Source: Collimonas sp. OK242 (GTDB lineage Bacteria; Pseudomonadota; Gammaproteobacteria; Burkholderiales; Burkholderiaceae_D). From it: 64,000 bases of DNA. Of the stretch, positions 9,327 to 17,941 are shown one piece after another (position 1 is the stretch's first letter; each line of letters begins with the position of its first letter). The stretch lies in contig NZ_FNOR01000005.1 of NCBI RefSeq assembly GCF_900107095.1, forward strand, positions 124,001 through 188,000. Reading direction: 5' to 3'. The notes beneath the pieces were generated by a model. That model saw nothing but the letters and a program-made list of their open reading frames with translations. It was not told the origin of the DNA and searched no databases. Made by a program: the position numbers and the translations under genes.

Positions 9327-10208
9327 TTAGGCTTTTTCCTGAACCGGTCCCGACAATTTTTCGACCAGCAAGACATGCACCTGGCGGGCATCGGCGCGCA
9401 GCACTTCAAAGCGCACATTGTCTATCGTGAACTCGTCGCCTTTACGCGGTACTCTTCCCAGATGATTGGCGACCAGGCCGCCAATGGTATCGACATCTTC
9501 ATCGACCAGCGCCGTCTCCAGCGTTTGGTTGAACTGTTCGATCTCGGTCAGCGCCTTGACCCGCCAGCGGCTGCCATGGTCGCCGTCGCGGATGGCGAGG
9601 ATGTTATCTTCTTCCTCATCAAAGTCGTACTCGTCTTCGATATCGCCGACGATCTGTTCCAGCACGTCTTCAATCGTGATCAGGCCGGCGACGCCGCCGT
9701 ATTCGTCGACCACGATCGCCATATGATTGCGATTGGCGCGGAAATCGCGCAGCAAGACGTTGAGGCGTTTCGATTCCGGGATGAAAACCGCCGGCCGCAG
9801 CATGTCGCGCACGTCGAAAGAATCTTCGGCGTAGTAGCGCAGCAAGTCTTTTGCCAGCAGGATGCCGATCACCTTGTCGCGCTCGCCATCGACGGCCGGG
9901 AAGCGCGAGTGAGCGGTCGACAGGACTTCCGGCATCCAGTCTTCTATCGGCTTGGTGACGTCGATCATGTCCATTTGCGAACGCGGGATCATGATGTCGC
10001 GGGCGGAGAGATCGGAGACCTGGAATACGCCTTCGATCATCGACAGCGCGTCGGCGTCGATCAGGTTGCGTTCGTGCGCATCTTGCAGCACATCGAGCAG
10101 TTCGGCGCGATTTTCAGGTTCGGGAGAAATCAGTGCGGTCAGGCGTTCAAATAATGACCGGTGGGGTTTAGCGTCAAATGATTTGACGCTACTAGGGTGC
10201 TCTGGCAT
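9327..10208 (-). CDS. corC: CorC/YbeX family CBS-domain protein
   Basis: The 293-residue cytoplasmic protein has two CBS domains (about residues 70-200, for example RDIMIPRSQMDMID and IVVDEYGGVAGLITIEDVLE) and a C-terminal CorC/HlyC transporter-associated domain. It is linked to magnesium/cobalt handling and, in E. coli, to ribosome function near ybeY. The N-terminus has no membrane helices, which separates it from the membrane-bound HlyC/CorC paralogues. It sits upstream of lnt as in most proteobacteria. Here it is separated from ybeY by the molybdoprotein cluster. Confidence 0.92.
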   Translation of the reverse strand: MPEHPSSVKSFDAKPHRSLFERLTALISPEPENRAELLDVLQDAHERNLIDADALSMIEGVFQVSDLSARDIMIPRSQMDMIDVTKPIEDWMPEVLSTAHSRFPAVDGERDKVIGILLAKDLLRYYAEDSFDVRDMLRPAVFIPESKRLNVLLRDFRANRNHMAIVVDEYGGVAGLITIEDVLEQIVGDIEDEYDFDEEEDNILAIRDGDHGSRWRVKALTEIEQFNQTLETALVDEDVDTIGGLVANHLGRVPRKGDEFTIDNVRFEVLRADARQVHVLLVEKLSGPVQEKA

Positions 10209-10386
10209 ATGGCGTTAGCCTTGGTTTCACATTGTTTTGGAAGCAATAGCATACAACAAATATGTGACAGGACGACGAAACGCATGGGTCAGAAAGCTTA
10301 TATCGTGATTCCGGAAGGCGATTTTCTTGCGTAAAAAAGGCGAATAATGCCAAATGGCAATATTCGCCGTATTGAGGAAATGGTAA

Positions 10387-10671
10387 TTATTTCTTCATTT
10401 CATCTTTTCCCATGTCGTCTTTCTTCATTTCATCTTTGGCCATGCCGTCTTTTTTCATAGGCATTTTCTTGTGTGTTTTCTTCTTCGCCATTTCGTCATG
10501 TCCCATGGCGTCCTTGCCCATCGCATCTTTTTCCATCGCCGGTTTGGTCATTGCATCTTTCGACATGGCGCCTTTGGACATGTCATCCTTCTTCATTGCA
10601 TCTTGCGCATAAACGCCGCCAGCAGTCATCATCAGGCAGGTAACCAACAGGGTAGTGAGGCTTTTTTTCAT
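10387..10671 (-). CDS. Secreted pentapeptide MXKDX repeat protein
   Basis: The 94-residue product starts with a clear Sec signal peptide (MKKSLTTLLVTCLMMTAGG, cleavage near VYA-Q). It then consists almost entirely of pentapeptides of the form M-x-K-D/E-x, for example MKKDD, MSKGA, MSKDA, MEKDA, MGKDA. About a quarter of the mature protein is Met and most of the rest is Lys, Asp or Glu. It matches the recognised but functionally uncharacterised MXKDX repeat family. It is the last gene of a set with a Tat-exported molybdoprotein and a b-type cytochrome, from which a nested palindrome separates it. A Met-rich redox buffer or metal binder is inference only. Confidence 0.9.
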   Translation of the reverse strand: MKKSLTTLLVTCLMMTAGGVYAQDAMKKDDMSKGAMSKDAMTKPAMEKDAMGKDAMGHDEMAKKKTHKKMPMKKDGMAKDEMKKDDMGKDEMKK

Positions 10672-10735
10672 TTCAATCTCCAGGTAAAAGTGGCAAAAAC
10701 GCCAAAAAAATCAATAAATCAATAAATACGGTTCG

Positions 10736-10854
10736 GCTGGTTCTGCAACCGTAGCGAGCGGCTCAAGGTCGGGGGTGAGAAGCGCAGCCGTACGTTAGTA
10801 CGGTGAGCATCGCAACCCCCGAGATTGGGTCGCGCAGTAGGTTGCAGAGCCAGC
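10736..10854. repeat. Three-tier nested palindrome
   Basis: Outer arms GCTGGTTCTGCAACC (10736-10750) and GGTTGCAGAGCCAGC (10840-10854) pair with one mismatch. Inside them TCGGGGGT (10769-10776) pairs with ACCCCCGA (10815-10822), and at the centre CCGTAC-GTTA-GTACGG (10788-10803) forms a perfect hairpin. The element starts two bases after the end of the molybdoprotein gene and lacks a T-run. It could be an mRNA-stabilising or processing structure, or a dispersed intergenic repeat. Confidence 0.55.
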
Positions 10855-10856
10855 AT

Positions 10857-11630
10857 TCACGATCCGCCGAACCAGTTGTAACCCTGGTCTTCCCAGTAAC
10901 CGCCAGGGTATTTGTTCGTTACTTCGATAGACATGATGTGTTTCGGATTTTTGTAGCCGAGTTTGGTCGGCATCCGCAATTTCATCGGGAAGCCGTATTT
11001 CGGCGGCAGGATCTGGCCGTCGTAAGTCAAGGTCAGCTGGGTTTGCGGATGCAATGCAGTCGGCATGTCGATGCTGGTGTGATAATCGTCGCCGCATTGA
11101 AAATCGACATATTTGGCGCTCAGGTCGGCGCCGATCTGTTGCAGAAAGTAAGAGAACGGGATGCCGCCCCAACGGCCGATGGCGCTCCAGCCTTCGACGC
11201 AGATATGGCGGGTTATCTGCTCGTTCTGCGGCATCTTGTGCAATTGCTCCAGCGTCCAGGGCCGTTTGTTGCTCACCAGGCCGACCACTTCCAGCTGATA
11301 ATCGCTGCCGTCGATTTCCGGTACTTCCTCAATGCTGTAAAACGCGTTGAACGGGAAGGGCCGGGTCATTTCGGCCCGGGTGTAAGTCGGCGCCAGGCGT
11401 TTCGGATCGAACAGCCATCCTTGCACGCCATCGTTCATGCGCGAGATGCGCTCCAGCATGCGATTGACGGACGGTTCGTCGGTGATATTGCAGCCGGTCA
11501 GCAGCGACAGGCCGCCTAGGGTAAGTGCCCGCTTTGCAAACAGGCGGCGCGATGGCAGCGCCAGTTCACTGCGAGCGTCTTTCAGTATCAATTCGGTGTC
11601 TAGCGTCGAGTTAAGCGCTTTCTTGAACAT
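10857..11630 (-). CDS. Tat-exported sulfite-oxidase-fold molybdopterin oxidoreductase
   Basis: The 257-residue protein has a textbook twin-arginine motif SRRLFAK (residues 27-33), a hydrophobic stretch, and then LLTGC (Cys47), which looks like a lipobox. It is therefore predicted to be a folded, exported and probably lipid-anchored enzyme. The oxidoreductase molybdopterin domain follows, with the conserved Mo-ligand cysteine in HICVEGW (Cys144). It resembles MsrP, the periplasmic methionine sulfoxide reductase, but is not an obvious orthologue, so the substrate is open. GAGGAG lies 6 bases before the ATG at 11630. The cytochrome b gene ends 10 bases upstream and is the likely electron donor. 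Confidence 0.88.
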   Translation of the reverse strand: MFKKALNSTLDTELILKDARSELALPSRRLFAKRALTLGGLSLLTGCNITDEPSVNRMLERISRMNDGVQGWLFDPKRLAPTYTRAEMTRPFPFNAFYSIEEVPEIDGSDYQLEVVGLVSNKRPWTLEQLHKMPQNEQITRHICVEGWSAIGRWGGIPFSYFLQQIGADLSAKYVDFQCGDDYHTSIDMPTALHPQTQLTLTYDGQILPPKYGFPMKLRMPTKLGYKNPKHIMSIEVTNKYPGGYWEDQGYNWFGGS

Positions 11631-11640
11631 GACCATCTCC

Positions 11641-12246
11641 TCAGCGGCCGCGCAGCATGGCTAGCAGCGTGCGTGGAACCAGTGCCACCATGATGATGTG
11701 CACTACAATAAATGCGACCAGAAAGCTCATCGCGCAGAAGTGCACGATCCTGGCGTTGTCGTAGCCGCCCATCAGCTCGCGCAAGAGCGGCAACTGCACC
11801 GATTTCCAGATCGCCAGGCCAGAGATCACCAGCAATATCAAATCCAGGATGACCGAGACATACGCCAGCTTTTGTACCGCGTTGTAGTGGTCGAGCGCAT
11901 CGTGCTGGAGCTTGCCGCGCAGCGCCTTGAACAGGTCCTGGATCACCTCGCTCGGACGCAGCGGAAAAAATTTCTTCCACAGGCGGCCGCTGGCAGTATT
12001 GAACAGCAGATAAACCAGGCCGTTCAAGAGCAGCAGCCACATCGCCGCGAAATGCCACTGTAAAGCGCCGCCCAGCCAACCGCCCAAGGTCCATTCGCTG
12101 GGAATGCGAAACGGGAAAATCGGCGACGCGTTATAGATGCGCCATCCGCTCAGGATCATGATGATCACGGCAAACGCATTGAGCCAGTGGGTGATGCGTA
12201 GCCAGATCGGGTGAATGACCGGTTTCTTGAGTGCAGAGGATGACAT
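11641..12246 (-). CDS. Cytochrome b561-type membrane protein
   Basis: The 201-residue protein has four predicted membrane helices with conserved histidines (RITHWLNAFAV, ALQWHFAAMWLLL, VHFCAMSFLVAFIVVHIIM). This is the pattern of the Ni/Fe-hydrogenase/formate dehydrogenase b-type cytochrome family. It would pass electrons from quinol to a periplasmic partner, here most likely the molybdoprotein encoded just downstream. The ATG directly follows the TAA of a possible 18-codon leader frame. Confidence 0.85.
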   Translation of the reverse strand: MSSSALKKPVIHPIWLRITHWLNAFAVIIMILSGWRIYNASPIFPFRIPSEWTLGGWLGGALQWHFAAMWLLLLNGLVYLLFNTASGRLWKKFFPLRPSEVIQDLFKALRGKLQHDALDHYNAVQKLAYVSVILDLILLVISGLAIWKSVQLPLLRELMGGYDNARIVHFCAMSFLVAFIVVHIIMVALVPRTLLAMLRGR

Positions 12247-12303
12247 TTAGGCCGCCTGTACAGGAGAGAGGACGATCAACGGCAACAACATGATTTGGTT
12301 CAC
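12247..12303 (-). CDS. Possible 18-residue leader peptide
   Basis: A GTG-initiated frame of 18 codons (MNQIMLLPLIVLSPVQAA if GTG is read as Met) ends in TAA directly abutting the ATG of the cytochrome b gene. GGAG lies 7 bases before the GTG. The peptide is hydrophobic and looks like an isolated signal sequence. It could be a coupling leader or chance. The rest of the 12247-12568 gap holds A/T-rich upstream DNA and a terminator, and no other gene. Confidence 0.3.
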   Translation of the reverse strand: MNQIMLLPLIVLSPVQAA

Positions 12304-12522
12304 GTTTGTCTCCGGGAGCTGTGTAATGATGGTTTTCATGTGGCTTAGTCGCAGGCCGGACCGGTTCATTACATGAATTCATCATAATCTTATTAATTAA
12401 AAAGATAAGAAGAGATATTGAATGTCTTAGTTGCAATATTTTTTACTGCAAGTCATTGATTTTAAGTAATAAAACGAAGATTTATAAACAAAGACTTATT
12501 TGTGGAAATGAATTTCGGAAAT

Positions 12523-12550
12523 AAAAAAACGCCGCAGTAGCGGCGTTTTT
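12523..12550 (-). terminator. Rho-independent terminator of ybeY
   Basis: The stem AACGCCGC/GCGGCGTT with a short ACT loop is followed on the minus strand by a run of seven T. It lies 18 bases past the ybeY stop and closes the miaB-phoH-ybeY transcript ahead of the cytochrome/molybdoprotein cluster. Confidence 0.85.
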
Positions 12551-12568
12551 GTCGAGGAATGGAGAAAA

Positions 12569-13045
12569 CTATCGATCAGCGTAGGGATTGGGCCAGCCCA
12601 GTTTGCCCAATATGTCAATTTCCAGGTCTTCCATTTCGGCCGCGTCTTCATCGTCTTCATGGTCATAACCCTGGGCATGCAGGACGCCATGCACCACCAG
12701 ATGCGCGGCATGTTCCACCACCGTCTTGCCTTGCTCTTTCGCTTCACGCTCCAGTACATCGGTGCAAAGAATGATATCGGCCTGGGTGACGCCGTTATCT
12801 TCTGCCGGACCTTCTTCCTGATCTTCGGAGTAAGCGAAAGTCAGCACATTGGTGGCGTAATCCTTGCCGCGATAGTCGCGGTTCAGGGTGCGGCCTTCTT
12901 CGGCGTCGACAAAGCGAATCGTCAGTTCCGCTGGCGCCAATAACGCCGCCTGCACCCAGCGCCGCAATTGCGGGCGCGGCACGCTATCTTGCAGGCGCGG
13001 GTCGGGATATTGCACCGACAATGAGAGTTTATTTTTTGACGGCAT
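12569..13045 (-). CDS. ybeY: Endoribonuclease YbeY (rRNA maturation factor)
   Basis: YbeY is a zinc-dependent RNase needed for 16S rRNA 3' maturation and 70S quality control. The 158-residue product carries the zinc motif [11 protein letters not shown] (H-x3-H-x5-H) near residue 120 and the ADIILC strand. The frame stays open upstream into phoH, but [18 protein letters not shown] at 13045 fits the family start and overlaps the phoH 3' end by 17 bases. This is the normal phoH-ybeY pairing. Confidence 0.94.
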   Translation of the reverse strand: MPSKNKLSLSVQYPDPRLQDSVPRPQLRRWVQAALLAPAELTIRFVDAEEGRTLNRDYRGKDYATNVLTFAYSEDQEEGPAEDNGVTQADIILCTDVLEREAKEQGKTVVEHAAHLVVHGVLHAQGYDHEDDEDAAEMEDLEIDILGKLGWPNPYADR

Positions 13046-14198
13046 GGCGGCTGCGGGCGGTTTTGGTAATACCGGTTGGCACCGGTTGGGCGGGTCTGAC
13101 TGCTTGCGGCGCGGCCGCTTCGATGACACCGTGGGTGGATGCTACCGGCGCGGCCTGCGCTGCGGTTTCATAGGCATCGACAATCCGCGCCACCAAAGGA
13201 TGGCGCACCACGTCGCTGCTATTGAAGCGGGTAAAGGCGATGCCGCGCACATCTTTCAGGATATTCATGGCGTCGATCAAGCCGCTCTTCTGGCCGCGCT
13301 GCAGGTCGATCTGGGTGACGTCGCCGGTGACCACGGCCTTGCTGCCGAAGCCGATACGGGTCAGGAACATTTTCATCTGTTCCGGCGTGGTGTTTTGCGC
13401 TTCGTCCAGGATGATGAAAGCATGGTTCAGCGTGCGGCCGCGCATGTATGCCAGCGGCGCGATCTCGATCGCCTGCTTTTCAAACATTTTCTGGGTGCGG
13501 TCAAAGCCCAGCAAATCGTACAGCGCGTCATACAAAGGACGCAGATAAGGATCGACCTTTTGCGCCAGGTCGCCGGGCAGGAAGCCCAGGCGCTCGCCGG
13601 CCTCGACCGCCGGCCGGGTCAGTACGATGCGCTTGACGGCATCGCGCTCCAGCGCATCGACCGCACAGGCCACCGCCAGATAGGTTTTGCCGGTGCCGGC
13701 AGGACCAATGCCCAGCGTTACATCGTGTTCCAGGATCGAGCGGATATATTGGCTTTGATGCGGAGTGCGCCCACGCAGATCGCTGCGCCGGGTTTTCAGG
13801 ACCGGGCTTTCGATATCGCTCTCGGTCAGCTCGGCATCGGCTGGATCAACCCCTGCCTCGTCGCCTGGCTCGCCGTTGGCCTTACCGTTGCTCTTGGCGG
13901 CTTTCGGCTTCTTCCCCATGCCCAGCTTGGCCCGTTGTTCCACCAGCGCCAGCTGGATTTCATCCACCGAAATCACTTTATTGGCAATCGCGTAAAACTG
14001 ATCGAGAATTTCCACTGCGCGTTCGGCATTGCTGCCGGCGGCGATAAACTTGTCGCCGCGCCGGAAAATCGATACATCCAGCGCCGCGGAAATCTGCCGC
14101 AGATTTTCATCGAGCGGTCCGCACAGATGCGCCAGCCGCGTATTGTCTAGCGGCTGCGGGATGAAGTAATGCGGCTGGGTAGGGGTTTTAGTTTTCAA
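13029..14198 (-). CDS. phoH: PhoH family ATPase
   Basis: The 389-residue protein shows the PhoH P-loop GPAGTGKT (residues about 165), the Walker [22 protein letters not shown] and the [11 protein letters not shown] sensor segment. An N-terminal KH-like region precedes the ATPase domain, and the C-terminus is a basic, Ala/Pro-rich tail. It is a cytoplasmic ATPase linked to RNA metabolism through its conserved position beside ybeY. Its exact reaction is unsettled. Confidence 0.93.
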   Translation of the reverse strand: MKTKTPTQPHYFIPQPLDNTRLAHLCGPLDENLRQISAALDVSIFRRGDKFIAAGSNAERAVEILDQFYAIANKVISVDEIQLALVEQRAKLGMGKKPKAAKSNGKANGEPGDEAGVDPADAELTESDIESPVLKTRRSDLRGRTPHQSQYIRSILEHDVTLGIGPAGTGKTYLAVACAVDALERDAVKRIVLTRPAVEAGERLGFLPGDLAQKVDPYLRPLYDALYDLLGFDRTQKMFEKQAIEIAPLAYMRGRTLNHAFIILDEAQNTTPEQMKMFLTRIGFGSKAVVTGDVTQIDLQRGQKSGLIDAMNILKDVRGIAFTRFNSSDVVRHPLVARIVDAYETAAQAAPVASTHGVIEAAAPQAVRPAQPVPTGITKTARSRHAVKK

Positions 14199-14243
14199 AC
14201 TGTGGTTTGCTTGTCTGGTGTGCGTGGTGGGTGGGTGCCGCGA

Positions 14244-15596
14244 TTATTCCGCCAAGACGATTTCGCCGCGCAATGTGTAGACATAAGTTTCTGTAATCTT
14301 CACATCGATCAGCTGGCCGATCAGGCGCGCGCCGTCGGGGCCGGCATCAAAGTTGACTACGCGGTTGTTCTCGCTCCGGCCCTGGAATTCGGCTGGATTT
14401 TTCTTGGACGGGCCTTCGACCAGGATACGCTGCACAGTACCGACCATCGCCGCACTGATCTTGCCGATATTTTCTTCTATCACTGCCTGCAACTGCTGCA
14501 GCCGCTTCAGCTTGACCTCATGCGGCGTGTCATCCTGCAGATTGGCCGCCGGCGTTCCCGGCCGCGGGCTGAAAATGAAACTGAAGCTGTTGTCGTAGCC
14601 GATATCGGTAATCAGTTTCATCAGCGCGTCGAAATCGGCATCGGTCTCGCCTGGAAAACCGACGATGAAATCGCTCGAAATAGTGATGTTAGGGCGCACC
14701 TGGCGCAAGCGCCGGATCACCGATTTGTATTCCAGCACGGTATAGCCGCGCTTCATGGCCGACAAAATGCGGTCCGAACCGTGCTGCGCCGGCAGGTATA
14801 AATGGTCGACCAGCTTCGGCACCTTGGCGTAGGTATCGATCAGGCGTTGCGTGAATTCTTTCGGATGGCTGGTCACAAAGCGGATCCGCTCGATGCCCGG
14901 AATCTCGGCAATGTACTCGATCAGCAGCGCGAAATCGGCAATCTCGCCATCCGCCATGGCGCCGCGGAAAGCATTGACGTTCTGGCCCAGCAAAGTGATT
15001 TCCTTGACGCCTTGCTCCGCCAGCCCCGCCACTTCAGTCAGCACATCTTCAAACCGGCGCGAGACTTCTTCGCCGCGAGTGTAAGGCACCACGCAGTAGC
15101 TGCAATATTTGCTGCAGCCTTCCATGATCGAGACGAACGCAGTCGCCCCCTCGACCTTGGCCGGCGGCATGTGATCGAATTTCTCGATTTCGGGAAAGCT
15201 GATGTCGACTTGCGCATTGCCTGTGGCGCGCCGCTGGCTGATCATCTCAGGCAGGCGGTGCAAGGTCTGCGGGCCAAATACCATGTCGACATACGGCGCA
15301 CGCTTGACGATAGCCGCACCTTCCTGCGAAGCGACGCAGCCGCCGACGCCGATCAACAGATCGGGATTGTTGCGCTTCAGCTCGCGCAGGCGGCCCAGAT
15401 CGGAAAACACTTTCTCCTGCGCCTTCTCGCGCACCGAACAGGTATTCAACAGGATCACGTCGGCATCTTCCGGGCGATCGGTCTTGATCAAGCCGTCGGA
15501 GGCGTTCAAGACATCGGCCATCTTGTCCGAGTCGTACTCGTTCATCTGACAACCGAAGGTCTTGATGAATACTTTCTTTTGCATCGTTTTTTCCAT
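14244..15596 (-). CDS. miaB: tRNA-2-methylthio-N6-dimethylallyladenosine synthase
   Basis: MiaB is a radical-SAM methylthiotransferase that adds the methylthio group at A37 of tRNAs already prenylated by MiaA, whose gene is also in this window. The 450-residue protein has the N-terminal UPF0004 cluster cysteines ([29 protein letters not shown]), the radical-SAM motif CSKYCSYC and a C-terminal TRAM domain. The ATG at 15596 has AGAG 7 bases upstream; an ATG at 15584 is an alternative. It heads the miaB-phoH-ybeY block. Confidence 0.96.
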   Translation of the reverse strand: MEKTMQKKVFIKTFGCQMNEYDSDKMADVLNASDGLIKTDRPEDADVILLNTCSVREKAQEKVFSDLGRLRELKRNNPDLLIGVGGCVASQEGAAIVKRAPYVDMVFGPQTLHRLPEMISQRRATGNAQVDISFPEIEKFDHMPPAKVEGATAFVSIMEGCSKYCSYCVVPYTRGEEVSRRFEDVLTEVAGLAEQGVKEITLLGQNVNAFRGAMADGEIADFALLIEYIAEIPGIERIRFVTSHPKEFTQRLIDTYAKVPKLVDHLYLPAQHGSDRILSAMKRGYTVLEYKSVIRRLRQVRPNITISSDFIVGFPGETDADFDALMKLITDIGYDNSFSFIFSPRPGTPAANLQDDTPHEVKLKRLQQLQAVIEENIGKISAAMVGTVQRILVEGPSKKNPAEFQGRSENNRVVNFDAGPDGARLIGQLIDVKITETYVYTLRGEIVLAE

Positions 15597-15609
15597 GACC
15601 ACTCTTTAA

Positions 15610-15960
15610 TTACAACTTGTTGCCGTTGCGCTGCGTCTCGATTTTCTGGCTGGCCTCGTCTGGCGTCAGGATCCAGACCCGGTCGATATCACCTTGCGGA
15701 TTCAGGGTGTAATTCACCAGGTAGGTATCGGTGCCGAGCGAATTGGGGATCTGGGTCAGCTGCTGGGTATTCCAGATGCGCGAGCCGGGCGACAGCCGGA
15801 GCACGTTGCCATTCATTGCGACATTCGGATAGTCGGTGATGGTCAGCTTGCCACGCAGGGTGGAGGCGGGGAAGTCGCGCTCTGCAGCCATCGCGGAAAA
15901 GGCGAGCGTCGCCAGCAGGAAAATCATCAGCAGGCGGATGGGCCGGATTGTTGTCCACAT
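15610..15960 (-). CDS. Exported protein of unknown function upstream of miaB
   Basis: The 116-residue product has a clear signal peptide (residues 1-25, ending AFSAMA-AE). It is followed by a small beta-rich domain with repeated short strands (GKLTITDYPNVAMNGNVLRL, RIWNTQQLT, YLVNYTLNPQGDIDRVWIL). GGAG lies 6 bases before the ATG at 15960. I do not recognise a family. It sits 13 bases upstream of miaB and is probably co-transcribed with it. A periplasmic location is predicted from the signal peptide alone. Confidence 0.75.
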   Translation of the reverse strand: MWTTIRPIRLLMIFLLATLAFSAMAAERDFPASTLRGKLTITDYPNVAMNGNVLRLSPGSRIWNTQQLTQIPNSLGTDTYLVNYTLNPQGDIDRVWILTPDEASQKIETQRNGNKL

Positions 15961-16282
15961 AGCAAACTCCATTCAATGAATACCATGCCGTATCCGTGCA
16001 TGGCGTTAAAAAAACACCGTTTAAGGATGGCCAAAGCGGCCAGCATTGCGGAACTGCGTAAGTGCAAGTCGCCTGTGACTGCAGTGCCGGGCCTCGTTCC
16101 CGGGGGCTGTCGGTCCGTTTGCGGGAAGCGCGGATTATAGCATTTGGCGGCTATTGCATCGAGACGCCAACTATCCCATAGAGCCGAGGCCCCTGAAAAT
16201 AACTGTACGAATGAAATTGTGTTTTTTTTATTTTTTCTTGACAGCCGGTACTTGGGTGTCGATGGACGGAAGGTTAAATGAT

Positions 16283-16310
16283 TTCCTTCTGGAAACGTAA
16301 AATCTATAAT
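16283..16310 (+). promoter_or_regulatory. Possible sigma-70 promoter of the minor-pilin operon
   Basis: A perfect TATAAT (16305-16310) lies 154 bases upstream of the first pilin gene, with a weak -35-like TTCCTT 16 bases before it. The rest of the 15961-16464 gap contains upstream regulatory DNA and no gene I can support. A TTGACA at 16238 has no matching -10. Confidence 0.35.
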
Positions 16311-16464
16311 GATGCATCTGTAGAACTTTCACAGCTTTCATTCAAGCCTATGCAGCGCAGGCCTGGGGCGCTAGGTAAGCCGATAAATTTATCGAATTAT
16401 CCCAGCTGAAAACGGTGTTCGATTAGTAACACGTAAGCAAATTTAAGAAAGAGAAGACACTTTC

Positions 16465-16938
16465 ATGTACCCGAATTCATTTCACCGTTACGCGCGCGTG
16501 CAAGCTGGTTTTACGTTAATCGAGGTAATGATCGTAGTGGCGATCGTTGCGATTCTGGCGGCGATTGCCTTGCCGAGTTACAGTGACTACGTGCTGCGCG
16601 GGAAGCTTGTCGAGGCGACAAATATGTTGTCGGCGACGCGAGCCAACATGGAACAGTACTATCAGGACAATCGCACATATCAAACCTCCGGCACTATCCT
16701 GTCGCCGTGCGATGCCGCGAGTTTAACTACGCTTAACGGCAGTCTCAAAAATTTTACGCTTACTTGCCCCACTCTTACCCCAACAACCTACACTCTCACT
16801 GCCACTGGCTCCACTACGGCTACCACGGGTTTTATCTTTAACGTAACCGATGCCAATGTACAGACGTCAACAGTAGGAGCCGCCTGGGGCGCGGGGAGCT
16901 ACGCTTGTTGGGCCATGAAGAGAGGTACGACGTGCTAA
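16465..16938 (+). CDS. pilE: Type IV (minor) pilin, PilE-like
   Basis: The 157-residue prepilin has a short positively charged leader, the PilD cleavage site G/FTLIE (after residue 15) and a conserved hydrophobic helix running to SYSDYVLRGKLVEA. It is cleaved and N-methylated by PilD and incorporated into the pilus or its initiation complex. Cysteines near residues 76, 95, 150 and the C-terminus could form disulphides. The globular part is Thr/Ser-rich and lower in GC than neighbouring core genes. It begins a six-gene minor-pilin operon, which points to a PilE-type minor pilin rather than the major subunit. Confidence 0.88.
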   Translation: MYPNSFHRYARVQAGFTLIEVMIVVAIVAILAAIALPSYSDYVLRGKLVEATNMLSATRANMEQYYQDNRTYQTSGTILSPCDAASLTTLNGSLKNFTLTCPTLTPTTYTLTATGSTTATTGFIFNVTDANVQTSTVGAAWGAGSYACWAMKRGTTC

Positions 16939-17552
16939 AGCGATCCCTTGTTGGGGAAGCGCGTGGCTTCACGCTGATCGAGCTAGCGATCACATTGACG
17001 GTAATGACGATATTGCTGCTGATGGTGGTTCCCTCATTTATCGGCTGGATGAATAATTCAAAAGTCAGGAGCGTTGCCGAGGCTCTGCAAAACGGCTTGC
17101 GTGCTGCGCAGGCTGAAGCCGTCCGGCGTAGTCATCAGACGGCCTTTGTACTGACAAATGCGGCGCCGGCACCGAACACGGCTGCCAGTACCTCTGGTAG
17201 CGGCAGCAATTGGTACATTCAAGTCCTGCCTGTATATACCGGCGAAACGCTCGGCACTGATGCTTTCGTGCAGGGCGGCGCGTTCGGTAATCTGGCTCCA
17301 GGCGTCAAGGTTACGGCTACTGCTTCCCTGGTTTGTTTTAACTCGATGGGGCGGCTGGTTGCCAATAGTGACGCCACCACAAGTGCGAATTTTGGAACAA
17401 CCTGCACTGCTCCCCCAGGGAATATCACCTATGACGTCACCCTCACTGGTGCGACGCATCCGCTTCGGGTGTTAGTTGGTCTTGGAGGGCAGGTGCGCAT
17501 GTGCGACACCACAAGAACTTTATCTCCAACAGCTCCGGATGGGTGCCCATGA
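16932..17552 (+). CDS. fimT: GspH/FimT-family minor pseudopilin
   Basis: The GTG start at 16932 overlaps the pilE 3' end by 7 bases and has AGAGG 6-7 bases upstream. The 206-residue product has the processing site G/FTLIELAITL and a GspH/FimT globular domain. Minor pilins of this class prime pilus assembly. The name fimT follows the usual annotation for this position; a specific role is not shown by the sequence. Confidence 0.85.
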   Translation: MLKRSLVGEARGFTLIELAITLTVMTILLLMVVPSFIGWMNNSKVRSVAEALQNGLRAAQAEAVRRSHQTAFVLTNAAPAPNTAASTSGSGSNWYIQVLPVYTGETLGTDAFVQGGAFGNLAPGVKVTATASLVCFNSMGRLVANSDATTSANFGTTCTAPPGNITYDVTLTGATHPLRVLVGLGGQVRMCDTTRTLSPTAPDGCP

Positions 17553-17941
17553 AGACCCCACAACGCAATCGTCTCGACCAGGCGGGCATGTCGCTCATCG
17601 AGGTGCTGATCTCCATGCTTATTTTTTCGTTCGCTATTCTTGGACTGGTCAGCTTGCAGGTGAATGCAGTCAAGGTTTCATACGGCGCAGAAGATCGTAC
17701 GCGCGCAGCGCTGATGGCAAACGAGATCATTGCGGCGATGTGGACGAAAAAAACGCTCAGCCCATCCTTGACGTCGTGGCAAACACGGTTGGCTGATCCA
17801 ACGGTTTCCGGCCTTCCTGGAAGCGCAACCGGAACGGTCAGTGCGGCAGACGCGAACGGTGTGGTGACGATCACCATTACCTGGCAAGAGCCATCGACTA
17901 AAACCGCGGACAACTATATTACCCAGGTTGCGATGCCATGA
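17549..17941 (+). CDS. pilV: Type IV pilus modification protein PilV
   Basis: The ATG overlaps the preceding stop as ATGA, so translation is probably coupled. The 130-residue prepilin has the cleavage site G/MSLIEVLISM and the conserved ALMANEIIAAMW segment seen in PilV. It belongs to the FimT-PilV-PilW-PilX priming complex that starts pilus polymerisation with PilY1. Confidence 0.88.
   Translation: MKTPQRNRLDQAGMSLIEVLISMLIFSFAILGLVSLQVNAVKVSYGAEDRTRAALMANEIIAAMWTKKTLSPSLTSWQTRLADPTVSGLPGSATGTVSAADANGVVTITITWQEPSTKTADNYITQVAMP

Noticed and set aside
9242-9418. 59-residue N-terminal extension of Lnt
   Set aside because: It overlaps the corC coding end and precedes the normal Lnt start at 9241.
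13029-13129. Longer N-terminus for YbeY reaching 13129
   Set aside because: The added residues lie inside phoH and are Pro/Lys-rich with no family support; ATG 13045 fits the family start.
16238-16266. TTGACA at 16238 as the pilin operon -35 box
   Set aside because: No acceptable -10 hexamer occurs 16-18 bases downstream.
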